A stretch of 64,000 nucleotides of DNA from Palaemon carinicauda (Eukaryota > Arthropoda > Malacostraca > Decapoda > Palaemonidae). Shown piece by piece: positions 26,728 to 37,415 of the stretch; position 1 is the stretch's first letter; every line of letters starts with the position of its first letter. The translations under genes were made by a program, and so were the position numbers. The notes beneath the pieces were generated by a model, which was not told the DNA's origin, did no database searches, and worked only from the letters and a program-made list of their open reading frames with translations. The stretch covers positions 29,321,067-29,385,066 of the forward strand of contig NC_090765.1 of the NCBI RefSeq assembly GCF_036898095.1, written 5' to 3'.

Positions 26728-27440
26728 ATGTAATACCCTCGTATACATACAGTATTACGTTTGACCCCAGTATTACTTATCTTATTATCCGATATCTTAT
26801 AAAATCACCTCATTTTATATACCCATCAAATATTTTTTATTTTACATTCCATTTTATCTTCGTACATTACTTTTATACATTTTGTTATTACCTTGTCACT
26901 CCCAGATTTCACATAAATACTTGCTCTGGACCAGTTTCCCATTCTGTTCATTCATGTTTACTCTCTAGACTCCGTTGCTTTTCCGTTAACCAATCACGAA
27001 CCCATGCGTATGTAAAGTTTGCACAGGGGGGTTAATATTTCCCTACCCCCACCTTCCAACAAGCCCTTTTCCGTGGAAACCTTTGCCCAAGTCACGTCTT
27101 TGTTAGTTTAAGTGTCGTCTTTTGCGTATTTTACGATCTAGGTATTAGAAAATTGTAACCGCTTCAGTAATCCATACTTGAAACTATTTTGGTGTATTCC
27201 AATGTTGATAAATTTCTTAAATCACGTACAGTAATGTAATATTGTATATCAACTTTTACAGTGTTCCAAGTGCAGTGCTAATCTAAGGCAAAACACTTAA
27301 GACACCACAGACTCAGTCACAACACCCCCGTGACCCCTAAGTTATGACATCACATTCATATAAGTAAGTCATTAATTTCTTTAATTTTAATGTGTTAGTT
27401 TTATTATATTTTCTTAGAGTGCGAAGCTCAGCATTACCAA
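26728..27440 (+). repeat. left arm of an inverted repeat pair flanking the DIRS cluster
   Basis: The segment is collinear, in inverted orientation, with 52,585-53,300. Shared words include TTTCACATAAATACTTGCTC, TACCCCCACCTTCCAACAAG and AAGCCCTTTTCCGTGGAAAC. Small indels and substitutions are spread evenly, so the copies are old. No coding frame is conserved. It is probably an unclassified non-autonomous element. Confidence 0.85.
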
Positions 27441-27508
27441 TTGCCAATGCATACGAGGGTGATGTTTTATTTTCCTGTGATCGTAAGTGAGGAACAAGAA
27501 CCATTATT

Positions 27509-27670
27509 TGTTCTGTAACTGGAATACAAACCATGCTATTCATTAGGGGTATTACTTTCAGCGTAGCTGAAATGACAAGCCATTAAAATTTAACGAGGGT
27601 TCACTACCCACACCGCTAGTTAGCGGGGGTAGGGGAGGGTAGCTTGCTACTCCCCCCGCACACACCTGTG
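27509..27670 (+). repeat. left inverted terminal repeat, outer DIRS
   Basis: It starts TGTTCTGTAACTGGAATAC and contains AACGAGGGTTCACTACC and CACCGCTAGTTAGCGGGGG. The complement of this block is found at about 51,210-51,310. It is preceded by ATT at 27,506-27,508. Confidence 0.85.
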
Positions 27671-27761
27671 CTTGAACTCACTTTGCTCTCGGCTCGGATG
27701 GTAGTCGAACGTGTCTGCTTTCATCCTCGCCTCTCATTGGCACCCATTAATGTTTTTTTTT

Positions 27762-27915
27762 TGTTCCGTAACTGGAATACAAACCACGCTATTTAAAGTG
27801 GGTAATTACTTTCGCCGTAGCTGAAAGGACGAGCCATTAGAATTTTAACGAGGGTTTACCACCCCAACGCTAGTTAGAGGGGGGTAGGGAGGGTAGTTTG
27901 CTACCCTCCCCCCTC
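27762..27915 (+). repeat. left inverted terminal repeat, nested-1
   Basis: It is complementary to 34,572-34,615 in its first part (TAATTACTTTCGCCGTAGCT against AGCTACGCCGAAAGTAATTA, one mismatch). The match then stops because the right repeat is truncated by the internal deletion. Confidence 0.85.
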
Positions 27916-28020
27916 ACACACCTGTGTGGTAAGCCCACTTTGCTATCGGCTCGGGTGCTAGTCGGACGTGTCCGCTGTCACCCTCGCCTACACGACAGCC
28001 ATTTAGTCTATGCTTTTTGC

Positions 28021-28058
28021 TTTTTCTTTTCTAGAGTGTTGTGAAGTTGGCCTGTACA
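28021..28058 (+). promoter_or_regulatory. candidate 3' splice site before gag, nested-1
   Basis: A pyrimidine tract ends in CTTTTCTAG at 28,034, 25 nt before the gag ATG. The same arrangement stands at 34,685 (TTTTTGACAG) and 37,680 (CTCTTTTCAG) in the other copies. Conservation of a tract plus AG at the same place suggests a spliced leader intron in the element. No donor site was identified. Confidence 0.4.
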
Positions 28059-31000
28059 ATGCGAAAGTGCCCTGGTTTACCTGAACGCCCTTGTGGGACC
28101 TTCATGTCGTCGTTAGACACGGATCCACACACCTTATGCCTTGTAGGGGTCAACGGTGTGATAGTGGTAATGGATGTATTGAATGTAGGGAGTGGTCTAC
28201 CTACCAGTGGGAGAGGTTTTCTCGGCGCCGGAAGAAGTCCAAACGGGATATTTCTCCTTCAAAGGTTTCTTTGAAGAAGGAAAATCCTAAGGGCTCTTCC
28301 TCCGTGGCCCAACCTCCTCTGAAACTCCCACTCGGTCGGCTTCTTGCGAGAGGCTGTCGAGTGGTAGCGTAGGCCGTACTGCTGTTGACCGATCTCGGGG
28401 TTTGGGAGAGGGAGTTGCCTCCCATAGTGAGGCAGCTCCTCCTCCTCCCCCGGGGGAGGATTTAATTATTTCTCCTTCTGTTGATGTAAATAATGATGAT
28501 CTTTTGCAGCTTTGGGCTTCCTTGGGGCTTCAGGGCTTGCCCTCCAAGGAAGCCCTGTTTGACATGATCAGGTCGGGAGCAGCTGTCAAACACTCACCGG
28601 CAGTAGCAGAGGTTGACCCTCTGTCTATTGTCGAGGCTGTTGTGACAGAGGCTTCCAATGAGAGTGTTCAAACCCCTGCTCCTGTTGTAGCTGAAGGCTT
28701 AGCTCCCCCCTCCGAACATCCTTCGAGGTAGGAACTAAGTCCAACGGTCTCTCCTGCGGGTGATTCTCCCTCCCCCCGGGAGAGTTCACTGACAGAGACT
28801 CCTCTTCGGAGGACTGCTGATGGTTTGCCTGCTGTTCCCAGAGGACGTATAAGACGTAAGGCTCACCTTCCTCTTCGTCACCGAGGTCTTCCTTCTCCTC
28901 ACAAGGGTGTTAGGAGGTGCCTCTTTGGATCTTCATCCTTGCAGTCCCCCGAAGAGGAACCTCGTCCTTCAGCTACCGTTCCTGCTACTTCTTTGGACCT
29001 GGACCTCTCCGCAGATCGTTCGCGATCTCCTTCTCCTGCCAGACCTGCTGACCTGCCCTCGCTCTTCCTGGCTGCAGATGTGCTGTGGGCGCCCACCCAT
29101 CCTGTTTTCCAACGGGCACCGGTCCCTTTGGGGCAAAAGGGGCTTTCACACATTGTGTGTAAGTCCCTTAAGCGCCAACGTTCTCCTGCGTGCAAGCGCC
29201 CTCCTGTTGCAGACTCGTCTCGCCAGCGCTCTCCTGCATGCCCACGATCTCCTGCTAGCCCGGCAGTTCCAGAGACTGTGTGCCCACAATCTCCTGCTTG
29301 CCAGCGGACCTCTGCACGCTCTCAGCCTGATGCACACCATGGACGCCTTCGGTCTCCTGCTCGTCAGCGCTCTCCTGTTCGTCAGCGATCTCCTGTGCGC
29401 CAGCGCTCTCCCACTCGTCAGCGCTCTCCTGCTCGCCAACGCTTGCCTGCTCGCCCTCAATCTTCGGATCAGAGCTCCAGAGGGAAGTCTTCCTCCTCCC
29501 CTGCTCGCCAGCGCTCTCCTCCACACCGCCTATCGCCGACGCGTCACCGGATCTCGCCTGCTCGCCATCCCTCGCCTACGTGCCATCGCGCGCCCACGTG
29601 CCCACTGCCAGAATGACGGTTCCAGATGAGCGCCCTCCTGAGCGCCCGCTCTCTAGGGATATTTCCCCTGCACGTGCGCGCCCAACGGCTTCGCCCTTAC
29701 GGGCCCTTCAGGATCCTATTGCTGCACACCATCTGAGGTCTCCGGAACGCGCACCTACGCGGCAACGCGCCCCTTCACCTATGCGCCCACGCGCCCTGTC
29801 GCCTGCACGCCCACGAGCTCCTTCTCCTGCGCGCCATTGTTCACCCATGCGCCAACGCTCGCCTGCGCTCCAACCCGCACCCTCGCCTACGCGCCATCGC
29901 TCGCCTGCGCACCATCGCCCATGCGTGTGCGAGCAATCGCGCGCCCTCGAGCTAGGCAATGGCCTATCGCGCGAGCGCTATGCCCAGTGCGTTCCCACAC
30001 GAGATCCTGCATTACAACATGCCGTCAAGTAATCCTCATCGCGTCCCCCCCCCCTCCCCCCGGTAAGCGCAGGACAGCGCGCTCAACGAAGGGAGGGAAA
30101 TCTCCGGACAGGTCCAGAAACATTTCTTCCACAGCTTCTTCCTTTCAGGCAGACCCTGTTGTAGTTTCCACTCCTAGGGATCTTACGATCTCCTTCCCTC
30201 CAGAGGGTGTCTCTGACAGCGCTGCTGTCAGTCGGCAGCCCTGGTTTGGGCCGTTGATCAGAGTGGTTGCGCAGGCTTTCAAGCCCGCTTTCTCTGAACT
30301 AGGCCTCAAATCAGCGGCTATCTCGGCCCCCCTGAAGAGGAAGAGAGGAGTGGACGACGTGGTTACTTCTCCAAGGGCAAAACTGGCTCCTCGGGAGTCG
30401 TCGAGGAAGGCTCCTTCCCCTCCCCAGACTTTCTCTCCATCCCCTGTGGACAAGGATTTTCCGTCCTCAGGGGATTCACGTGAGGTGAGGCGTTCTCCCA
30501 TCGCACTAATGGGAGAAACCCCACCTTGCGCTGAGAAGTCTCCTCGGGTGGAGGTGGAGAAGAGCTCCCCACCATCTTTGTTGGAATCCTGCATCCCTCC
30601 CAGGAGGAAGTCGAAGGACTCCAAGACGATTCCGAAATCTTCGAGGATCAGACCAGAGCCAGCTAAGCCCGCGGAGAACATCCACGAGTCTCCCCAAGAA
30701 GAGCCTTTGGGGACTGGAGACCTTGCTGCTAGTCCATCAGGAGGAGAGCCGCAAGAGTCGGAGCATGCCTTCTGGTAAGTTCTGACTCTGATGAGGAACC
30801 TTAGCGGATTCTCGGATCCAGAGATTCCTCCTTGAGAGGGCAAGGACACGGTTCTGGACTGAGTCTTTGGTACCCAGAAGCCCCCTAAAGCCAGCGTGGC
30901 TTTGCCTTGGTCCCAGGGGGTCAAGAGTGCCAGAGATAAGGTCTAGAGCCAGCTCTCTGAGCTAGCCTCCTCTAGCCGTTCAAGTGCCGGAAACAAACTC

Positions 31001-31705
31001 CTCCCACCTCCTCGTATCCACCAGAGGAGGTACTTCGAGATCATGAAGGAATCCTGTTTAGCTCTTCCCCTCCACCACTCGGTGGAAGAGCTCTCCAGGG
31101 GAGTCCGTCTCGAGAGACTCTCCAACCGGCCAGTGTCGTTCTCAGCCTCGGAGATCCTCTGCCAGGAGAAGGTAGCGAAGTGTGCCATGCAGGCCACTTC
31201 GTGGCTGGATATCTGGCTAGGGTCTCTTGGCATCCTGATACGATCCGAAGACTTGTCTATGGAGAGTACCAGGAAGGCCTTGGAGACCTTCCTTCTTTCA
31301 GGCACTCGTACCATCGAGTTTCTGGCCCACCAAGTCTCGAACTTGTGGGCTAATACTATCCTGAAACGCCGAGATATGGTGTCTGAAAGATTCAACTCGA
31401 AGGTCCCCAACACTGAGGTCAGTAAACTCAGACATTCCTCCCTTTTGGGGAGTAGTCTGTTTGAGCCGAAAGATGTAGAGCAGGCAGCTGAGAGGTGGAG
31501 GAAGTCCAACCAGGACTCCCTCCTCCAGAGGGCTTTAACATCAAAGCCCTATAAGCCTCCAGCACCTCAACAACCTCGCCCTGCAAAGACGATGAAGCCG
31601 GCAGTAGCAGCAAAGGCAACGGTGTCCAAACAGCCCTTTCCTGTCAAAGATAGGAAAGGCAAGAAGTCCTCCAGGGGAGGCAAAAATCCTAGGGGCAGTG
31701 GCTGA
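28059..31705 (+). pseudogene. gag: DIRS gag, nested-1 (broken)
   Basis: It starts MRKCPGLPERPCGTFM at 28,059. A 4-nt deletion near 28,140 removes the second cysteine of the Cys motif and shifts the frame. A 1-nt deletion near 28,310 shifts it again, and stops occur at about 28,729 and 30,776 (CAA to TAA). The order of parts is: N-terminal Cys motif (C..C....C.....C..C in intact copies), acidic/Ser-Pro region, an Arg/Ser/Pro tract of six-residue repeats such as RQRSPV (about 29,340-29,460), a KRKRG basic patch, and a conserved C-terminal domain from about 31,000 (YFEI, ALPLHHSVEEL, TRTIEFLAHQVSNLWAN) that ends in a Lys/Gly-rich tail. The C-terminal domain is the best conserved part between copies. 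The gene overlaps the RT frame by 8 nt. The product would be the nucleic-acid-binding structural protein. Confidence 0.85.
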
Positions 31706-33731
31706 GGCCGCAAACGCTAGGATTGGCAGTCCCCCCGCACGTCTACCAGTGGGGGTATGCCTTCAAAATTGCGCGGACAAGTGGCAGCAACTCGGGGCCG
31801 ATTCCTGGACGATCTCCGTGATCAGCCAAGGATATTGCGTCCCGTTCATAACATCTCTACCTCCCATGACAGCGAATCCAGTGTCGTTGAGCTCTCTTGC
31901 CATGGGATCAGCAAGGGGGCAAGCCCTTTGGGCAGAAGTCGAGACCATATTGAAGAAGGGCGCTCTCCAAGAGGTCGTCGACGGGTCCCCAGGCTTCTAC
32001 AGTCGACTCTTTCTTGTAAAGAAGGCGTCTGGAGGCTGGAGACCTCTCATCGACCTCTCAGCTATGAACAGGTTTGTCAAGCAGACCCCATTCAGCATGG
32101 AGACAGCAGACGCGGTCAGACTCGCAGTGAGACCGCGAGATTTCATGTGCACACTGGATCTGAAGGACATGTACTTCCAGATCCCAATCCATCCGTCTTC
32201 AAGGAAGTACTTAAGATTCAGCCTAGACAACAAGATCTACCAGTTCAAGGTGCTGTGTTTCGGTCTCTCCACAGCACCTCAGGTTTTCACCAGAGTGTTC
32301 ACCCTGATATCTTCGTGGGCACACAGGATCGGCATCCGTCTCCTCCGTTATCTGGACGTCTGGCTGATCCTAGCAGACTCGGAGTCAACCCTTCTTCAAC
32401 ACCTAGACAAACTTCTGGGGATTTGCTAAGATCTAGAGATCATGGTAAATCTCGAGAAGTCTTCTCTGCTTCCTATCCAAAGACTGGTATATCTAGGCAT
32501 GATATTGGACACCAATCTCCACAAAGCCTTGCCATCAGACGACAGGATAGCAAGGCTGAGGAAGGTCGCAAGTTCTTTCCTCAGACGAGACGAACTCTCA
32601 GACCAATCGTGGTTACGTCTCCTCGGCCATCTCTCATCCTTGGTCTGTCTAGTTCCCAACAGTCGTCTCAGAATGAGATCCCTGCAATGGCAACTCAGGT
32701 CCCGGTGGAGTCAAGGACATGATTCCCTGGATGTCTTGATCCCCATGGGTCTCGCGGAATGGACGGACCTTCAGTGGTGGGTGGCAGACGCCTCAAAGAA
32801 AGGGTGGGGAGCCCACGTTCTGAACCACAGGACCTCAAGCCTATTGTCAGAATCAGAAAAGTGCCTCCATATAAATCTGCTTGAAATGAAGGCCGTTTTT
32901 CTGGCCCTTCAACAGTTTTAACAGCACCTGGCGGGTCACTCTGTGGTGGTGATGAGCGACAACACCACAGTAGTGGCTTACATCAACAAGCAGGGAGGTA
33001 CCTTTTCAGAACAGCTATCCCATCTAGCAGTAGAGATACTGAGATAGACCGAAGTCCACTCGATTCCACTATCAGCTCGCTTCATTCCGGGCAAAAGGAA
33101 TGTGCTCGCCGACAGTCTGAGCAGAGCGTCTCAGATAGTGAGCACCGAGTGGTCTTTGGATCGTCAAGTAGCCAACAAAGTCCTGACTTTGTGGGGTTCC
33201 CCGACTGTGGATCTGTTCGCGACAGCCCTGAACTTCAAGCTGCCGCTGTACTGCTCCCGAGTCCCAGATCCCAAGGCTCTCTGGCAAGATGCTTTCCAAC
33301 AACGGTGGGACAACATAGACGTATACGCCTTTCCCCCGTTCTGTCTGATGAGGAGGGTACTCAACAAGACCAGACTATTGGTCAACCTCTCGATGACTCT
33401 CATAGCTCTGCTGTGGAATCACGCGGAATGGTTCCCGGACCTTCTGCAACTCCTTACGGAGCCTCCGAGAGAACTCCCTCCGCGACACGAGCTACTCAAA
33501 CAACCACACGCCAACATCTTTCACAAAGCCGTAGCTTCGCTTCGGCTTCACGCCTGGAGACTATCCAGCATCTCCTCGCAGAGAGAGGATTTTCGCAACA
33601 AGTTGTGGAAAGGATGTTTGGACACATGCGAAAGTCATCCGCAGGGGTCTACCAGGCAAAGTGGAGAGTTTTCTTTGGTTGGTGTCGTGGAAGGGGTATC
33701 TCTCCACTCGATGCCACTATTCCAGCAATAG
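31698..33731 (+). pseudogene. DIRS reverse transcriptase/RNase H, nested-1 (dead)
   Basis: One reading frame holds the RT palm blocks TLDLKDMYFQIPIHP (first catalytic Asp) and FGLSTAPQVF. RNase H follows with LLEMKAV, VMSDNTTVVAYINKQGG and NVLADSLSRA. The catalytic box, YLDD in the other copies, reads YLDV here (32,349-32,360), which loses an essential aspartate. In-frame stops replace codons at 32,427 (CAG to TAA), 32,919 and about 33,044. The normal FSDAS start of RNase H is lost by a deletion (about 32,775-32,800). The C-terminal part (DLFATALNFKLPLYCS, WQDAFQQRWD, WFPDLLQLL) is the linker common to DIRS RT/RH proteins. The end overlaps the YR frame. Confidence 0.9.
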
Positions 33732-34597
33732 CGGAGTTCTTCGTGTACTTGCGAGAAGAAATGCGCCTTTCAGTCTCGGCAGTGAAAGGCTATCACTCAG
33801 CCTTAAGTCTAGCCTTCAGGCTCAAAGGAGTGGACATTTCTTCTTCGCTGGAGCTTTCCCTACTCATACGTAGTTATGAACTTACCTGCCCTCAGCCCTC
33901 AGTCGGAAGTGAGACCTCCTCTATGGAACATGTTTCGAGTTCTCAGGTCTCTTAACCTCCCTACTAATTATTACGCCAGGCTTCAGATCGCCACCTGACT
34001 TTGGCGTCTACCAAGCTAGTTAACGAACTTCATGGTCTCTCATATGACATTGCCCATTCAAGGGGATGGGGGGAGGTAACGTTCAGCTTCGTCCCTGAGT
34101 TTATTGCTAAGACTCAGAATCCGGGAGTGCCGGACCCTCGGTTCGACTCGTTCTGGATTTCGAGTCTTCGTTCCGTAACAGATGACCCAGACCATCTCCT
34201 CCTGTGCCCAGTTAGGAGTCTGAGGCTATATCTGAAAAGAACAGCTGCAGTTAGTCCCCAAGTGCAGGCATTGTTTGTTAGCACTGGGAGATCGAAGAGG
34301 AGGGTTACCAAGAACACCATTTCAGCATGGATTCGAAAGGCAATCCATCTGTCCCTGAATCCTGACCTTCCTCCATCATGTCGCCCTAGAGCTCATGATG
34401 TCAGGGGAGTAGCTACGTCCCTGGCCTTCAAGAAGAACTTCTCAGTGACGCAGGTTCTACAAGCAGGGGTATGGATGTGTCAAACGACCTTCACGGCCCA
34501 CTACCTGCAAGACGTGACCCACAGGAGGCTCGATACGTTCTCTATCGGCCCTGTGGTGGCTGTTAATGGCTCGTCCTTTCAGCTACGCCGAAAGTAA
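33450..34597 (+). pseudogene. DIRS tyrosine recombinase, nested-1 (broken)
   Basis: It lies in a different frame from RT/RH and overlaps its end. The N-terminal SAM-like region reads HMRKSSAGVYQAKWRVF, ISPLDATIPAIAEF and SAVKGYHSALSLAF. The catalytic domain keeps the HxxR motif (AHDVRGVATS) and the nucleophile tyrosine (TAHYLQD). The first catalytic arginine (AKRxxEL elsewhere) is replaced: here STKLVNEL. Deletions of 4 nt (about 33,954) and about 26 nt (about 34,000) interrupt the frame. The C-terminus reads through into the terminal repeat and ends VNGSSFQLRRK at 34,597 instead of the usual VVAAQQLV. The role in an intact element is strand exchange that integrates the circular cDNA. Confidence 0.9.
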
Positions 34598-34664
34598 TTA
34601 CCCACTTTAAATAGCTAAGGTTTGTATAGTTAGGAAAAATACAAATTATCTTCGAATTTGTCAT
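34562..34664 (+). repeat. right inverted terminal repeat, nested-1
   Basis: It runs from GGCTCGTCCTTTCAGCTACG to the end ACGAATTTGTCAT-type word (here TTCGAATTTGTCAT). The outermost 50 bp (AAGGTTTGTATAGTTAGG onward) are shared by every right end in the window and have no counterpart at the left end. Confidence 0.85.
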
Positions 34665-34714
34665 TTTGCTTTCTCTTTTTGACAGGTTTGTGTGTGAAGT
34701 TGGCCTCTGCTATT

Positions 34715-36805
34715 ATGCGCACCTGCCCTGGATTACCCGACCGCCCCTGCGGAACATTCATGTCAGCGGCCGAGACAGACCCTCACACCCTTTGCCCTTA
34801 CTGTAGAGGTCAACTGTGTGATAGTGATAATAAGTGTGGTGAGTGTAGGGAGTGGTCTACCTCCCAGTGGGAGAGGTTTTCTCGGCGACGTAAGAAGAAT
34901 TCCAGACGGGTTATTTCTCTTTCGAAGGTTTCTTTGAAAGGAGAAAAACCCAAGGACTATTTTTCCATTGCTCAACCCTCCTCTGAAGCTCCCACTCGGT
35001 CGGTCTCTTTCGAGAGACCATCGAGTGGTAGCGTAGACTGTTGTACTGTTTTCCAAGCTCAGGGTTCGAGAGATGGCGTTGCCTCCCTTAGCAAGGCAGC
35101 TCCACCTCTCCCCCCGGGGGAGGATGTGTCACTAACCCATCTTTTACAGCTTTGGTCTTCCTTTGGGCTCGAGGTTTCGCCCTCCAAGGAAGCCTTACTT
35201 GACTACATCCAATTGGGTGCCGCTGTAAAGCAATCGCCGACTCCGGCAGAGGTTGATCCTCTGTCTCTTGTTGACGTTGTGGTGTCAGAGGTATCCAATG
35301 CGGTATCTCCTAATACCTCTGCCTCTTCAAATGCCGCAGTAGCTGAAGGCTTAGTTTCTCCCGTTCCTGTTCAACCAACGTGGGAGAAACTAAGTCCAAC
35401 AGTCTCTCCTGCTAGTGTTTCTCCCCCTCGAGGGAGTTCACTTACAGAGACTCCTCTTCGGAGGACTGCAGAAGGTCAGCTTGCTAATCCAACGGCCCCC
35501 AGAAGGCGTATCCGTCGCAAGACTCGCCTTCCTCTTCGCCAGAGAGGCCTTCCTTCACCTGCGGTGAGGAGACGCCTCTTTGGTTCTACGTCTTCGTTGC
35601 AGTCCTCCGCAAAGGAGCCTCTTCAGCGATCACCGACTGTTCCTGCTTTGGTCCTGGACCTCTCAGTGGATCGTTCGCAATCCCCTTCGGTGGAAGGTCG
35701 TCCTTTCAAAGGACACGTTGACCTTCCACCTGTCAGACCTGCCGACCTGCCGTCACCGTTCCAGAGTGCTGATGCTCGCTACGCGCCGAAGAAACCTGAC
35801 CTTCATGCTCGTCAGGCATCTAACCCTAATACGGGGTATCAAGGGCGTATGCGCCATCGCGCGCATACTTCCCTCACTCACTATGCTAATAATGAGCATA
35901 CGCGCCCACGTTCTCCTGCGCGCCAGGCTTTGCCTGAGCTAGCGCGCCCACACCCGGCTTTGCCTGAGCTAGCGCGCCCACGCCCAGCTACGCGCCATCC
36001 CTCACCTGCGCGCTCCTGCGCGCCATCAACCTTCTGCGCACCAGCAACCTCCTGCGTGCCAGCGCTCTCCAACGCATCAGAGCTCTCCAACGTGACATCG
36101 TTCTCCTGCTCGCCAGCGCTCTCCTGCACACCAGCGTTCTCTTGCACGTCAATGATCTTCTGCGTGCCAGCGCTCTCTCGCGCGCCAGCGGCCACTTTCA
36201 GCAATAATCTCTCCTGCGCGCCCACGATCTTCGGATCTGGACGCTGTTGGGAAGTTGATTTTGACCTCTCCCACGCGCCAGCGCTCGCCAACGCGCCAAC
36301 AGCTGTCTCCAGCGCTCGCCATCGCGCCTACACGCGTAGTCTCCTGCACGTGCCCACGAGGATACGCGCGCGCCGAGAGCGCCAGCGCCCATCCTCTCCT
36401 GCAGTTGTGCGCCACCATTCTGACGCGCTCCCAGAAGATGCGCGCCCACGTGCACAGGCTTCAACCGCGTGCCCGCGCTCCAGGGTTATCTCCTGCGTGC
36501 GCGCGCCCACGTGCATAGGCTTCAGCTGCGCGCTCATCTGCCAGGGTTATCTCTCCTGCATGCGTCCTACGGCTTCTTCTAGGGCGCGCGAACTCTCGCC
36601 CGCGCGCGCGCGTGTTCAACGCCCAGACCCTTCGCGCAAACATTCTCCCGTGCGCGCGCCATCAGTCTCCTGCGTGCTCTCCTGTGCGCCCACAATCTCC
36701 CACGCACGCTCCTACACGCCATCAGTCTTCCACGCACCCTCGCTGTCGCCCGTGTGCCCTCGTAGTCGCCCGCGCGCCCTCGTAGTCACCCGCGCGCCCT
36801 CGTAG
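34715..36805 (+). CDS. gag: DIRS gag, N-terminal part, outer element (interrupted by nested-2)
   Basis: This is the longest open frame of the window, 696 codons from the ATG at 34,715. I chose that ATG because MRTCPGL aligns with the start in the other two copies; an in-frame ATG lies upstream at 34,658. Residues 1-55 hold CGTFM and the Cys cluster CPYCRGQLCDSDNKCGEC, a likely zinc-binding site. A Ser/Pro/Glu-rich region follows, with LLQLWSSFGLEVSPSKEALL (a possible short helical domain near residue 150). After that comes a long Arg/Ser/Pro/Ala-rich low-complexity part. The frame stops at 36,805 (TAG). Beyond it lie the 24-bp tandem repeat and then the nested-2 insertion at 37,416. The C-terminal domain of the same gene resumes at 45,996. 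Confidence 0.85.
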   Translation: MRTCPGLPDRPCGTFMSAAETDPHTLCPYCRGQLCDSDNKCGECREWSTSQWERFSRRRKKNSRRVISLSKVSLKGEKPKDYFSIAQPSSEAPTRSVSFERPSSGSVDCCTVFQAQGSRDGVASLSKAAPPLPPGEDVSLTHLLQLWSSFGLEVSPSKEALLDYIQLGAAVKQSPTPAEVDPLSLVDVVVSEVSNAVSPNTSASSNAAVAEGLVSPVPVQPTWEKLSPTVSPASVSPPRGSSLTETPLRRTAEGQLANPTAPRRRIRRKTRLPLRQRGLPSPAVRRRLFGSTSSLQSSAKEPLQRSPTVPALVLDLSVDRSQSPSVEGRPFKGHVDLPPVRPADLPSPFQSADARYAPKKPDLHARQASNPNTGYQGRMRHRAHTSLTHYANNEHTRPRSPARQALPELARPHPALPELARPRPATRHPSPARSCAPSTFCAPATSCVPALSNASELSNVTSFSCSPALSCTPAFSCTSMIFCVPALSRAPAATFSNNLSCAPTIFGSGRCWEVDFDLSHAPALANAPTAVSSARHRAYTRSLLHVPTRIRARRERQRPSSPAVVRHHSDALPEDARPRAQASTACPRSRVISCVRAPTCIGFSCALICQGYLSCMRPTASSRARELSPARARVQRPDPSRKHSPVRAPSVSCVLSCAPTISHARSYTPSVFHAPSLSPVCPRSRPRALVVTRAPS

Positions 36806-36932
36806 TCGCCCGCGCGCCCTCGTAGTCGCCCGCTCGCACGCCCCCCACGTGCATCAGCACCCGCGGGCCAGCAGTCTCCCACGCGTGACCCCTTGTATTC
36901 TCCATCGCGCGAGCAGCATTACGCGCCCCCGT

Positions 36933-37340
36933 GCGAGCGTCAATACCTTCCTGCGTGCGAGCGTCAATACCTTCCCGCGTGCGAGCGTCAATACCTTCCT
37001 GCGCGCGAGCGTCAATATCTTCCCGCGCGCGAGCGTCAATACCTTCCCGCGCGCGAGCGTCAATACCTTCCCGCGCGCGAGCGTTAATACCTTCCCGCGC
37101 GCGAGCGTCAATACCTTCCCGCGCGCGAGCGTCAATACCTTCCCGCGCGCGAGCGTCAATACCTTCCCGCTCGCGAGCGTCAATACCTTCCCGCGCGCGA
37201 GCGTCAATACCTTCCCGCGCGCGAGCGTCAATACCTTCCCGCGCGCGAGCGTCAATACCTTCCCGCGCGCGAGCGTCAATACCTTCCCGCGCGCGAGCGT
37301 CAATACCTTCCCGCGCGCGAGCGTCAATACCTTCCCGCGC
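36933..37340 (+). repeat. 24-bp minisatellite inside gag, about 17 units
   Basis: The unit is GCGAGCGTCAATACCTTCCC plus GCGC, repeated about 17 times with very few substitutions (T for C in early units, one TCGCGAG). Because 24 is a multiple of 3 and the unit holds no stop in most frames, at least five of the six frames stay open through the array and encode octapeptide repeats (for example ERQYLPAR, RASIPSRA, GIDARARE). In the gag frame the unit reads ERQYLPAR. Confidence 0.97.
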
Positions 37341-37415
37341 GTGAGGCTGCTGGACAACGCACGGCAAGGTACCCATCGCCGCATTCCCCTCCCCACAAAC
37401 GCATAACAGCGCATT

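Larger units (their letters stand above)
27762..34664 (+). mobile_element. nested-1 DIRS element (6.9 kb, ICR lost)
   Basis: The left end TGTTCCGTAACTGG is at 27,762 and the right end GTCAT at 34,664. Both are flanked by TTT. The two terminal repeats share the diagnostic AAAGTGGGTAATTACTTTC and GCTGAAAGGACGAGCC, which pairs them with each other and not with the other copies. It inserted into the 5' leader of the outer element. Gag, RT/RH and YR are all present but broken. The roughly 745 bp that in nested-2 lie between the YR stop and the right terminal repeat, including the ICR, are missing. YR runs straight into the terminal repeat. Without an ICR this copy could not circularise in the usual way. 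Confidence 0.88.

Noticed and set aside
28899..29526. Long minus-strand frames opposite gag (Arg/Ala/Gly-rich)
   Set aside because: They are shadows of the Pro/Ser/Arg repeats on the plus strand; the plus-strand frames align between copies and the shadows do not carry a known domain.
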